In this document: one piece after another, positions 26,158-34,500 of the stretch
Position numbering within the stretch: the stretch's first letter is position 1
Layout of the letters: each line of letters begins with the position of its first letter
NCBI GenBank assembly: GCA_021496925.1
Contig: CP053915.1
Location: 3,003,501 to 3,067,500 of the forward strand
Direction of reading: 5' to 3'
DNA: 64,000 nucleotides
Source of the DNA: Acidovorax sp. YS12
GTDB taxonomy: Bacteria > Pseudomonadota > Gammaproteobacteria > Burkholderiales > Burkholderiaceae_C
Position numbers and translations under genes: made by a program
The notes under the pieces: model-generated
Databases searched by the model: none
The model's input: the letters and a program-made list of their open reading frames with translations, nothing else
Told to the model about the DNA's origin: nothing

Positions 26158-26817
26158 ATGGAGCCCCTGAACACCGCCTGCGTCTTCATCGTGGACGATG
26201 ACGCCGCCGTCCGCGAGGCGCTGGCCTGGCTGCTGCGCTCGCGCCGCCTGCACAGCGAGTCCTTCGACAGCGCCGAAGCCTTCGCGGCGGCGCTGCAGGC
26301 GCGCGCGCCGCTGCGCCACAGCGCCTGCCTGCTGCTGGACATCCGCATGGGCGCCCTGAGCGGGCTGGCGCTGTTCGAGCAGTTGCTCGCCCAGGGCGCG
26401 CTGGCCACGCTGCCGGTCATCTTCCTGACCGGCCATGCCGACGTGCGCACGGCCGTGGACGCGGTGCAGCGCGGCGCCTTCGGTTTCTACGAGAAACCCT
26501 TTTCCGACAACGCCCTGGTGGACCGCATCGAGCAGGCCCTGCGCGCCTCCGGTGCCCAGCTCGCGGCCCAGCGCGCGCAGGCCGCGCTGGCCGCGCGCCT
26601 GACCGAGCTGACCGAGCGCGAGCGCGACGTGATGCAGCTGGTGGCGCAGGGGCTGCCCAACAAGCTCATCGCCGACCAGTTGGGCATCAGCGTGCGCACG
26701 GTGGAAGTGCACCGTGCGCGCGTTTTCGACAAGATGCAGGTCAAGTCGGCCGTGGAACTGGCCAACGTCCTGCGCCAAGATGGCGGCGATCAGCCGCGCG
26801 GACGCTCGCCCACGTAG
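26158..26817 (+). CDS. Two-component response regulator, FixJ/DctR type with LuxR HTH
   Basis: A 219-residue regulator. The receiver domain (residues ~8-120) has the acidic pocket DDD (13-15), the phospho-acceptor D61 in LLLDIRMG, T91 in IFLTGHAD and K113 in FYEKPF. The output domain (residues ~150-210) is a LuxR-type helix-turn-helix with LTERERDVMQLVAQGLPNKLIADQLGISVRTVEVHRARVF. It should be phosphorylated by the kinase encoded just upstream. The targets are not evident here. Its last 28 bp overlap the end of the convergent OmpA-like lipoprotein gene. Confidence 0.92.
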   Translation: MEPLNTACVFIVDDDAAVREALAWLLRSRRLHSESFDSAEAFAAALQARAPLRHSACLLLDIRMGALSGLALFEQLLAQGALATLPVIFLTGHADVRTAVDAVQRGAFGFYEKPFSDNALVDRIEQALRASGAQLAAQRAQAALAARLTELTERERDVMQLVAQGLPNKLIADQLGISVRTVEVHRARVFDKMQVKSAVELANVLRQDGGDQPRGRSPT

Positions 26818-27443
26818 ATCTCGACGCGGCGGTTGCGCGCGCGGCCGTCCAGGGTGTCGTTGCTGGCGACCGGCTGGTGCGAACCACGGCCTTCGACCTG
26901 GATGCGCGCGCCGCTGACGCCGCGCAGGGTGAGGAAGTTGCGCGCGCTCTCGGCGCGCGCCAGCGACAGCGGGTTGTTGATGGCGTCGCTGCCCGTGCTG
27001 TCGGTGTGGCCGACGATGCGCACCTCGGCGTTGGGGTTGTTGCGCAGGCCGTCGGCGAAGCGCTCGAGGATGGGGGCGAAGTTGGCCTTGATGTCGGAGC
27101 GGCCGGTGTCGAACGAGATGTCGCTCGGAATATCGAGCTTGAGCTGGTTGTCGGCCGTCTGCACCACGCCCACGCCAGTGCCCTGTGTGGCCTGCTCCAT
27201 GTCGCGCCGCTGCTGCTCCATGTGCTGCGACCAGATGTAGGTGCCCAGGGCGCCCACGCCCGCGCCGAGCACCGCGCCCGTGCCCACGCTGCCCCCCGTG
27301 GCCGCGCCCACCACGGCACCCGCCACGGCGCCCACGCCCGCGCCGGTGGCCGTGCGGCGCTGGGTATCGGACATGTTGGCACAGCCGCTGAGCAGCACGA
27401 CGGCCGCGGCGACACCCAGAAGGGAACGATGAGAAGTACGCAT
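26790..27443 (-). CDS. OmpA family lipoprotein with glycine-zipper region (YiaD-like)
   Basis: A 217-residue envelope protein. The signal ends in a lipobox (LLSGC), giving a lipoprotein. Residues ~32-70 are a glycine-zipper segment (GAGVGAVAGAVVGAATGGSV...). The C-terminal OmpA-type peptidoglycan-binding domain has ISFDTGRSDIKANFAPILE, VRIVGHTDSTGSDAINNPLS, and GRGSHQPVASNDTLDGRARNRRVEIYV. It probably ties the outer membrane to the cell wall. Closest known type is YiaD. It converges on the response regulator gene, sharing 28 bp. Length is normal. Confidence 0.9.
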   Translation of the reverse strand: MRTSHRSLLGVAAAVVLLSGCANMSDTQRRTATGAGVGAVAGAVVGAATGGSVGTGAVLGAGVGALGTYIWSQHMEQQRRDMEQATQGTGVGVVQTADNQLKLDIPSDISFDTGRSDIKANFAPILERFADGLRNNPNAEVRIVGHTDSTGSDAINNPLSLARAESARNFLTLRGVSGARIQVEGRGSHQPVASNDTLDGRARNRRVEIYVGERPRG

Positions 27444-27554
27444 GAGGCTTCCTTTGCAAAAGTGAAGAGGAACGCCCCATTATCGGCAGCGCCCGCGCAC
27501 TCTGCACGCAGGGCGCAGCATTGTTTGCAATGGCGCAGGGGCGTGGCCGCCGCT

Positions 27555-27698
27555 TCACGGTCCGTCCGGTCCGTCCTTCGGCCCGTCCTCCGGCGCGCGC
27601 GGCGGCTCGCCCCGGCGCCGTCCCGCGAACATGGTCCACCACACGATGCCCAGCAGCAGCGCCAGCGCCAGCAAGGCTTCAAGCACAATCCAGCCCAT
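27555..27698 (-). CDS. Small single-span membrane protein (hypothetical)
   Basis: A 47-residue ORF: MGWIVLEALLALALLLGIVWW, then TMFAGRRRGEPPRAPEDGPKDGP. One transmembrane helix is followed by positive residues (inside) and a Pro/Asp-rich tail. A GGGAA purine stretch precedes its ATG at 27698. Its start codon overlaps the divergent mltA start at CATG. I recognise no family. Coding bias and the neat helix-plus-basic-stop design support it, but at this length it could be spurious. Confidence 0.45.
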   Translation of the reverse strand: MGWIVLEALLALALLLGIVWWTMFAGRRRGEPPRAPEDGPKDGPDGP

Positions 27699-28842
27699 GA
27701 TTTCCCGACCCCTGCGCGTTGTCCTGACGACGCTGATTGTAGGAACGCTGGCGGCCTGCTCCACCCCGCCGCCGCCCGCGCCCCAGCAGCCCCCGGCCGG
27801 CATGCCCGCGCCCGTGGCGCCCGTGCCCGGCGACACCGGGCCGCTGCCGCCGCCGCTGGCCCAGGGCAAGAGCCGCTGGGTGCCGGTGCACTGGTCGGAA
27901 CTGCCCGGCTTCGACAGCGACGCGCTGCACGAGGCCTGGAATGCCTGGATCAAGGGCTGCGAGCGCCCCGCGCCCGCGTTCGCACCGCTGTGCGCCGAGG
28001 TGCGGCGCCTGTCCATCGCCAGCGCCGAGGAGCAGCGCGCCTGGATGGTGGCGCGGCTGCAGCCCTACCGCATCGAGTCCTTCGACGGCCGCGCCGACGG
28101 GCTACTCACCGGCTACTACGAGCCGCTGATGGACGCCGCGCGCCTGCCCGGCAACGGCTTCAACGTGCCGCTGTACCGGCTGCCGGCCAGCTTCGAGCGC
28201 AAGCCCTGGTACACGCGCCAGCAGATCGAGACGCAGCCCGAGGCCCAGGCCGCGCTCGCCGGGCGCGCCATCGCCTGGCTGCGCGACCCGGTGGACGCGC
28301 TGGTGCTGCACATCCAGGGCTCGGGCCGGCTGCGCGTGACCGAGCCCGACGGCAGCCAGCGCCTGGTGCGCCTGGCTTTCGCCGGCACCAACGACCACCC
28401 CTACCAGAGCGTGGGCCGCTGGCTGCTCGACCAGGGCGCCACGCGCGATGCCACCTGGCCCGGCATCAAGGCCTGGCTCGCCGCCAACCCGCAGCGCGTG
28501 AACGAGCTGCTGTGGAGCAACCCGCGCTACGTGTTCTTCCGCGAGGAACCGCTCGACGGCCTGGACGCCGCCTTCGGCCCCAAGGGAGCGCAGGGCGTGG
28601 CGCTGACCCCCGGGCGCTCCATCGCCGTGGACCGGCAGAGCATTCCCTACGGCACGCCGGTGTGGCTGGCCTCCAGCGGCCCGCAGGTGCAGCTGGCGCG
28701 CCTGGTGATGGCGCAGGACACGGGCAGCGCCATCGTGGGCGCGGTGCGGGCGGACTTCTTCACCGGCTGGGGCCCCGAGGCCGGCGACGTGGCCGGGCGG
28801 CTCAAGCAGGGGCTGCGCCTGTGGGCGCTGTGGCCTAAATAA
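27697..28842 (+). CDS. mltA: Membrane-bound lytic murein transglycosylase A
   Basis: A 381-residue outer-membrane lipoprotein starting MISRPLRVVLTTLIVGTLAAC with lipobox LAAC at residues ~18-21, then a Pro-rich linker. The MltA domain includes the substrate-groove segment FDGRADGLLTGYYEP and LHIQGSGRLRV. The 3D domain at the end has VMAQDTGSAIVGAVRADFFTGWGPEAG, with the catalytic aspartate region. MltA cleaves glycan strands of peptidoglycan to 1,6-anhydro ends. No Shine-Dalgarno is obvious before the ATG at 27697, which shares two bases with a divergent small ORF start. No later start would keep the lipoprotein signal, so this one is kept. Confidence 0.92.
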   Translation: MISRPLRVVLTTLIVGTLAACSTPPPPAPQQPPAGMPAPVAPVPGDTGPLPPPLAQGKSRWVPVHWSELPGFDSDALHEAWNAWIKGCERPAPAFAPLCAEVRRLSIASAEEQRAWMVARLQPYRIESFDGRADGLLTGYYEPLMDAARLPGNGFNVPLYRLPASFERKPWYTRQQIETQPEAQAALAGRAIAWLRDPVDALVLHIQGSGRLRVTEPDGSQRLVRLAFAGTNDHPYQSVGRWLLDQGATRDATWPGIKAWLAANPQRVNELLWSNPRYVFFREEPLDGLDAAFGPKGAQGVALTPGRSIAVDRQSIPYGTPVWLASSGPQVQLARLVMAQDTGSAIVGAVRADFFTGWGPEAGDVAGRLKQGLRLWALWPK

Positions 28843-28847
28843 TGGCC

Positions 28848-28900
28848 AAATCGGCCTCCAGCGCTTATGCAGCAAGCGCCAAAAGCTACTGAATCAGGAG
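28848..28900 (+). repeat. Dispersed repeat copy upstream of the DUF2868-like gene
   Basis: AAATCGGCCTCCAGCGCTTA then TGCAGCAAGCGC and AAGCTACTGAATCAGG. Nearly identical in order and orientation to the copy at 30813-30868, so the pair brackets the gene between them. It also supplies the CAGGAG ribosome-binding site of that gene. Confidence 0.7.
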
Positions 28901-28905
28901 CATTC

Positions 28906-30813
28906 ATGCGCGTGACCGGGCCCCAGCTGCGCACCGTGCTGCTCGCCCAGGCCATCGAGCACACGGACAGCGGGCGCACCCTGGTCAGCCAGCCCGCGCT
29001 GGAGGAGGCCACGCGCAGCGCCGTGGCCGCCGCCCGTGCGCGCGGCGTGCAGCGCGTGGGCGTGGGCGATGTGGTGCTGCAGCGCGCCGCCGCCATCGCC
29101 GAACACGCCAGCGCCCGCGACGCCACCGTGGCCGCGCTGCGCCAGCCCGGCGCGCGCTGGCGCTGGCTGGCGCGCGGCCTGCCGCTGGCGGCGCTGCTGC
29201 TGGGGCTGGCCATCGACCGCATCGCCAACGCGCACCGGGTGGATCTGCTCTCGCCGCCGCTGCTCCTCGTGCTGGCGTGGAACATGGCCGTGTACCTGCT
29301 GGTCGCGTGGCAGGCATGGCGCCCGCCCCGGCCCCAGCCCTGTGCGTGGCTGCAGGGGCTTGGCCACATCGGCCGCCCCGGCGGCCCGCGCGGGCTGGCG
29401 GCGCGCATCGCGGCGGACTTCCACGCCCGCTGGCTCGCGCACGCGGCCGGCGCGCTGCGGCAGCGCACCGCCTGCGTGCTGCACCTGTGCGCCGCCGCCT
29501 GGGGCGCGGGCATCGCGCTGTCGCTGCTGTTGCGCGGGCTGGTGGTGCGCTACCAGTTCGGGTGGGAGAGCACGTTTCTCGACGCCACGCAGGTGCACGC
29601 CATCGCCGCCGTGCTGTTCTGGCCGCTCACCGCGCTGTTCGGCTTGGCGCCGTTCACGCTGCCGGAGATCGCGGCCGCGCAGAACTTCGCGGGCGAGGGC
29701 ACGGCGGGCAGCCGCTGGGTGTGGATGTACGTGGGCTTGCTGCTGCTCGCCGTGGTGCTGCCGCGCCTGGCCCTGGCGGCCTGGGCGCACTGGCGCGGGG
29801 CACACTGGCAGGGCCGCATCGACCTGGAGAGCGCCGCCTTCGACGCCCTGCGCGCCAGCCTGCCGGGCGATTGGGTGATCGGCCTGCAGGGCCCGCAGGC
29901 CCAGGTCCTGCAGGACGTGCAGAGCGCGCACGGCGACCGCCTGCGGTTCACCTGCGCCAGCGAGCCGGTGGACGCCGTGCTGGCCTGGGGCGGCGGCGCG
30001 CCCCCGCCCGCATGGCAGGCCGCGCCCCGGCTTGCGCTGCGCTGGGAGGATTTTGGCGCCAGCTGGGTGCTGGAGCCCGCCCTGTTCGACCGGCTGGACG
30101 CCGCCCTGCCCGCGCACCGCCCCGCCCTGGCGCGCCTGCGCGCGGCCTGGGTGGAGCGCAATGCGCGGCGCTTCGACCAGTCCGTGCAGGCGCTTGCGCA
30201 GCACCTGCGCGCCTGCGCCAGCCTGCCCCCCGGCGACGCGGCCGCCCCGTATGCGCAGCAGGTGCAGGCGCTCGACGCCGCGCTGCGCGCCCTGCACGGC
30301 CTGGCGCCCGCAGCGCCGGTGGCGGGGCACGCGCCACTGCCCGCGCCCCGCCACGCCGACGGCACGGCCCTGGCCCTGGGCACGTCGGCGGGCGCCGCCG
30401 CCGGCGCGGCCGCGGGGGCCAAGGCGGGCGCGCTGATCGACCTGGGCACGGGCGGCCTGACGCTGGGCGCGGGCACGGCCCTGGGCGCGCTGCTGGGCGG
30501 CACCACGGCATGGGCCGTGCGCGCGTTCCAGAAGAAGGACGAGGGGCGGCAGGCGCTGCTGCGCCACGCGGCCGAGGCGGCCTGCGCGCACTACCTGGCC
30601 ATCGCCCACCAGGCCCGCGTGCCCGCGCACGAGGCCCCCGGGCTGGCCCGCCGCTGGCAGGCCGAGGTCACCGGCACAGTGGCCGCGCACGAGGCCGGTC
30701 TGGCGGCGGCGCTGCAGGCGCCCGCCGCCGATACGGCCCTGCCGGCGCTGCTGCGCGCCATGCTGCTGGGGATCCTGCAGCGCAGCTTTGCCGGCGCCGC
30801 GGAATTTGAGTGA
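28906..30813 (+). CDS. DUF2868-like membrane protein with DUF3482-like C-terminus
   Basis: A 635-residue protein from the ATG at 28906, preceded by CAGGAG. Residues ~85-290 hold about five membrane segments of DUF2868 type (LPLAALLLGLAIDRI, LLLVLAWNMAVYLLVAWQAW, WGAGIALSLLLRGLVVRYQF, IAAVLFWPLTALFGLAPFTLPEI). The C-terminal third has ARRFDQSVQALAQHL and a glycine-rich hydrophobic stretch (GTSAGAAAGAAAGAKAGALI, DLGTGGLTLGAG) that I recall from the tail of DUF3482 GTPases, usually encoded by the next gene. No P-loop is visible. It may be a fusion that lost the GTPase part. The function is unknown. Direct repeat copies flank it. Confidence 0.65.
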   Translation: MRVTGPQLRTVLLAQAIEHTDSGRTLVSQPALEEATRSAVAAARARGVQRVGVGDVVLQRAAAIAEHASARDATVAALRQPGARWRWLARGLPLAALLLGLAIDRIANAHRVDLLSPPLLLVLAWNMAVYLLVAWQAWRPPRPQPCAWLQGLGHIGRPGGPRGLAARIAADFHARWLAHAAGALRQRTACVLHLCAAAWGAGIALSLLLRGLVVRYQFGWESTFLDATQVHAIAAVLFWPLTALFGLAPFTLPEIAAAQNFAGEGTAGSRWVWMYVGLLLLAVVLPRLALAAWAHWRGAHWQGRIDLESAAFDALRASLPGDWVIGLQGPQAQVLQDVQSAHGDRLRFTCASEPVDAVLAWGGGAPPPAWQAAPRLALRWEDFGASWVLEPALFDRLDAALPAHRPALARLRAAWVERNARRFDQSVQALAQHLRACASLPPGDAAAPYAQQVQALDAALRALHGLAPAAPVAGHAPLPAPRHADGTALALGTSAGAAAGAAAGAKAGALIDLGTGGLTLGAGTALGALLGGTTAWAVRAFQKKDEGRQALLRHAAEAACAHYLAIAHQARVPAHEAPGLARRWQAEVTGTVAAHEAGLAAALQAPAADTALPALLRAMLLGILQRSFAGAAEFE

Positions 30814-30868
30814 AATCGGCCCCCAGCGCTTATGCAGCAAGCGCTGGAAGCTATTCAATCCATAGCAA
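30813..30868 (+). repeat. Dispersed repeat copy between the DUF2868-like gene and lrp
   Basis: AAATCGGCCCCCAGCGCTTA, then TGCAGCAAGCGCTGGAAGCT and ATTCAATCCATAGC. CAGCGCTTATGCAGCAAGCGCTG forms a hairpin between convergent genes, so it may act in ending both transcripts. Confidence 0.7.
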
Positions 30869-31354
30869 TCAGGATTTGGCAGACGCCAGGTGCTTGAGCG
30901 GCAGCGCGCCGCCGGCCTTGACCTCGCCCAGGGAAAAGCTGGTGTGCATGTCCTGCACATGGGGCAGGTTGAGCAGCACGTTGCGGGCGAACTGCGAAAA
31001 GCTGTCCAGGTCGCGCGCCACCACCTGCAGCTCGAACGTGCCGGTGCCGCTGATGTAGTGGCACGACACCACTTCGGGGATCTGGCGGATGGCCTCCTCC
31101 ATCTCGCGCGCCAGGCTGGCGTGGTTGCGCGTGGCGTCCAGGCGCACGAAGGCCAGCACGCCCAGGCCGATCCGGTGGCGGTCGATCTCGGCGTGGTAGC
31201 CCTTGATGAAGCCGGCCTCCTCCAGCGCGCGCACGCGCCGCCAGCACGGTGCGGCCGACAGGCCCACGCGCTGGGCCAGTTCGGCGTTGGTGAGGCGCGC
31301 ATCGGCCTGCAGCTCGTGCAGGATGGCGACGTCGAATTTGTCGAGTGTGTTCAA
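30869..31354 (-). CDS. Lrp/AsnC family transcriptional regulator
   Basis: A 161-residue regulator starting MNTLDKFDVAILHELQADAR. The N-terminal winged helix-turn-helix (residues ~5-60) includes LTNAELAQRVGLSAAPCWRR. The C-terminal RAM/AsnC ligand domain (residues ~70-150) includes VVSCHYISGTGTFELQVVARD and FARNVLLNLPHVQDMHTSFS. It is divergent from the indolepyruvate oxidoreductase gene across 179 bp, a common layout in which the Lrp protein controls the enzyme in response to an aromatic amino acid. A candidate palindromic site lies 16 bp upstream of its start. Confidence 0.93.
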   Translation of the reverse strand: MNTLDKFDVAILHELQADARLTNAELAQRVGLSAAPCWRRVRALEEAGFIKGYHAEIDRHRIGLGVLAFVRLDATRNHASLAREMEEAIRQIPEVVSCHYISGTGTFELQVVARDLDSFSQFARNVLLNLPHVQDMHTSFSLGEVKAGGALPLKHLASAKS

Positions 31355-31369
31355 TTAAGGACCATTTAA

Positions 31370-31384
31370 GGAAAGATTCTTTCC
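31370..31384. promoter_or_regulatory. Candidate Lrp-family operator between lrp and the oxidoreductase gene
   Basis: GGAAAG-ATT-CTTTCC, a 15-bp palindrome with an AT centre, as Lrp/AsnC proteins prefer. It lies in the AT-rich part of the divergent gap (31355-31425), where both promoters must be. A TTAAGGACCATTTAAGG direct repeat is directly beside it. Confidence 0.6.
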
Positions 31385-31533
31385 GAAGATAGCCCAAAGT
31401 ACGCAAAGAAAGCAAAGACATATCTGCACGGCGGGCCTACACTCCACGGCGTGCGCCACGCTACCCGCGGGGCGCGCCCTGCAGGGCCGCCGCCACAAGA
31501 AGCGGCCTTTTCGACCACGATGGAGACAAAACC

Positions 31534-34500
31534 ATGAATGCCCCGCTGCCCGAGCACGTCCGCCGCGCGCTCGAAACCGTCACGCTCGACGACAAGTACA
31601 CACTTTCCGAAGGCCGTGCCTTCATGAGCGGCGTGCAGGCCCTGGTGCGCCTGCCCATGCTGCAGCGCGAGCGCGATGCCGCCGCGGGGCTGAACACCGG
31701 CGGCTTCATCAGTGGCTACCGCGGCTCTCCCCTGGGCACCTACGACCAGGCTCTGTGGAGCGCGCGCAAGCACCTGGCCGAGCACCACATCGTCTTCCAG
31801 CCCGGCGTGAACGAGGAGCTGGGCGCCACCGCCGTGTGGGGCACGCAGCAGCTCGACCTGTACCCCGACCAGAAGAAGTACGACGGCGTGTTCGGCATCT
31901 GGTACGGCAAAGGGCCGGGCGTGGACCGCTGCTCGGACGTGTTCAAGCACGCCAACATGGCCGGCACGGCCCAGCATGGCGGGGTGATCGCGGTGGCGGG
32001 CGACGACCACATCAGCAAGAGCAGCACGGCGGCGCACCAGAGCGACCACATCTTCAAGGCCTGCGGCCTGCCGGTGTTCTTCCCGTCGAGCGTGCAGGAC
32101 ATCCTGGACATGGGGCTGCACGCCTTCGCCATGAGCCGCTTCTCGGGCCTGTGGTCGGGGCTCAAGACGATCCAGGAGGTGGTCGAGTCCTCCAGCAGCG
32201 TCGCCATCGACCCGCACCGCGTGAAGATCCTGCTGCCCGAGGACTTCCAGATGCCGCCGGGCGGCCTGCACATCCGCTGGCCCGACGTGCCGCTGGAGCA
32301 GGAAGCGCGCCTGATGGACTACAAGTGGTACGCGGCGCTGGCCTACGTGCGTGCCAACCGGCTCAACTACAACGTCATCCAGGGCCAGAACGACCGCTTC
32401 GGCATCATCGCCAGCGGCAAGGCCTACAACGACATGCGCCAGGCGCTGGTGGACCTGGGCCTGGATGACGACACCTGCCGCCAGCTCGGCATCCGCGTGC
32501 ACAAGGTGAACGTAGTGTGGCCGCTGGAGGCCACCATCACGCGCGACTTCGCGCAAGGGCTGCAGGAAATCCTGGTGGTGGAGGAAAAGCGCCAGGTCAT
32601 CGAGTACCAGCTCAAGGAGGAGCTGTACAACTGGCGCGCCGACGTGCGCCCCAACGTGCTGGGCAAGTTCGACGAGCAGGAGGGCGACAACTCGGGCGGC
32701 GAATGGAGCATGCCCAACCCGAGCCAGAACTGGCTGCTGCGCCCCAAGGCCGACCTGACGCCGGCCATCATCGCCCAGGCCATCGCCAAGCGGCTGAAGA
32801 AGCTGGGCGTGCCGCAGGACATCGTGGCGCGCATGGACCAGCGCCTGGCCGTGATCGCCGCGCGCGAGCAGGCCCTGCAGGCCACCCCGGCCGCCGCCAC
32901 GGGCGACCGCCAGCCGTGGTTCTGCAGCGGCTGCCCGCACAACACCAGCACGCGCGTGCCCGAGGGCTCGCGCGCCGTGGCCGGCATTGGCTGCCACTAC
33001 ATGACCACGTGGATGCCCGACCGCAGCACCAGCACCTTCACGCAGATGGGCGGCGAGGGCGTGACCTGGGTGGGGCAGGCGCCGTTTTCCAAGACCGCGC
33101 ACGTGTTCGCCAACCTGGGCGACGGCACCTACTTCCACAGCGGGCTGCTGGCGATCCGCCAGAGCATCGCCTCGGGCGCCAACATCACCTACAAGATCCT
33201 CTACAACGACGCCGTGGCCATGACCGGCGGCCAGACCGTGGGCGAGCGCCCCGAGGGCCACTCGGTGGCGCAGATCGCGCACAGCCTGCGCGCCGAGGGC
33301 GTGGTCAAGCTGGTGGTGGTGACCGACGAGCCAGCCAAGTACCAGGGCCGCACCCACCCGGCCAACAGCGCGCGCGCGGGCCACCCGGAGCTGCTGAACG
33401 ACCTGCCGCCGGGCATCGAGGTGTTCCACCGCAGCGAGCTGGACCGCATCCAGCGCGCATTCCGCGAGATCAAGGGCTGCAGCGCCATCATCTACGACCA
33501 GACCTGCGCCACCGAGAAGCGCCGCCGCCGCAAGCGCGGCAGCCTGGCCACGCCCGACAAGACCGTGGTCATCAACGAGCTGGTGTGCGAGGGCTGCGGC
33601 GATTGTTCGGTGCAGTCCAACTGCCTGTCGGTGGAGCCGGTGGAGACCGAGTTCGGCCGCAAGCGCCGCATCAACCAGAACAGCTGCAACAAGGACTTCT
33701 CCTGCGTCAACGGCTTCTGCCCGAGCTTCGTCACCGTCGAAGGCGGCACGCTGAAGAAGCCCGCCAGGCAGAAGAAGGGCGACCTGTCGGCGCTGCCCGG
33801 CATCCCCGAGCCGACGCTGCCGCTGGCCGAGCAAGCCTGGGGCATCGTCGTGGCCGGCGTGGGCGGCACGGGCGTCATCACCATCGGCTCGCTGCTGGGC
33901 ATGGCCGCGCACCTGGAAGGCAAGGGCGTCATCACGCAAGACGCCGCCGGCCTGGCCCAGAAGGGCGGCGCCACCTGGAGCCACATCCAGATCGCCAACC
34001 GCCCCGAGGCCATCCACACCACCAAGGTGGACACGGCCAAGGCCGACCTGGTGATCGGCTGCGACGTCATCGTCGCCGCGCACAAGACCACCCAGGCCGC
34101 CATGCGCGCGGGCCGCACCTTCGTGGCGCTGAACACGCATGGCACGCCCACGGCGGCCTTCGTGACCAACCCGGACTGGCAGTTCCCCGGCGGCCACTGC
34201 GAAAACGCCATCGCCTCGGCCGTGGGCGCCGGGCTGGTGGGCGCGTTCGACGCCGAGCAGGCCGCCGTGCACCTGCTGGGCGACAGCATCTACACCAACC
34301 CGCTGCTGCTGGGCTACGCGTGGCAGAAGGGCCGCATCCCGCTGGGCCGCGCCGCGCTGATGCGCGCCATGGAGCTCAACGGCGTGCAGGTGGAGAACAA
34401 CCAGGCCGCGTTCGAGTGGGGCCGCCGCTGCGCGCACGACCTCGCGGCCGTGCAGGCGCTTTTTTCGTCAGCCCAGCAGGCCGCGCAGGTCATCCAGTTC

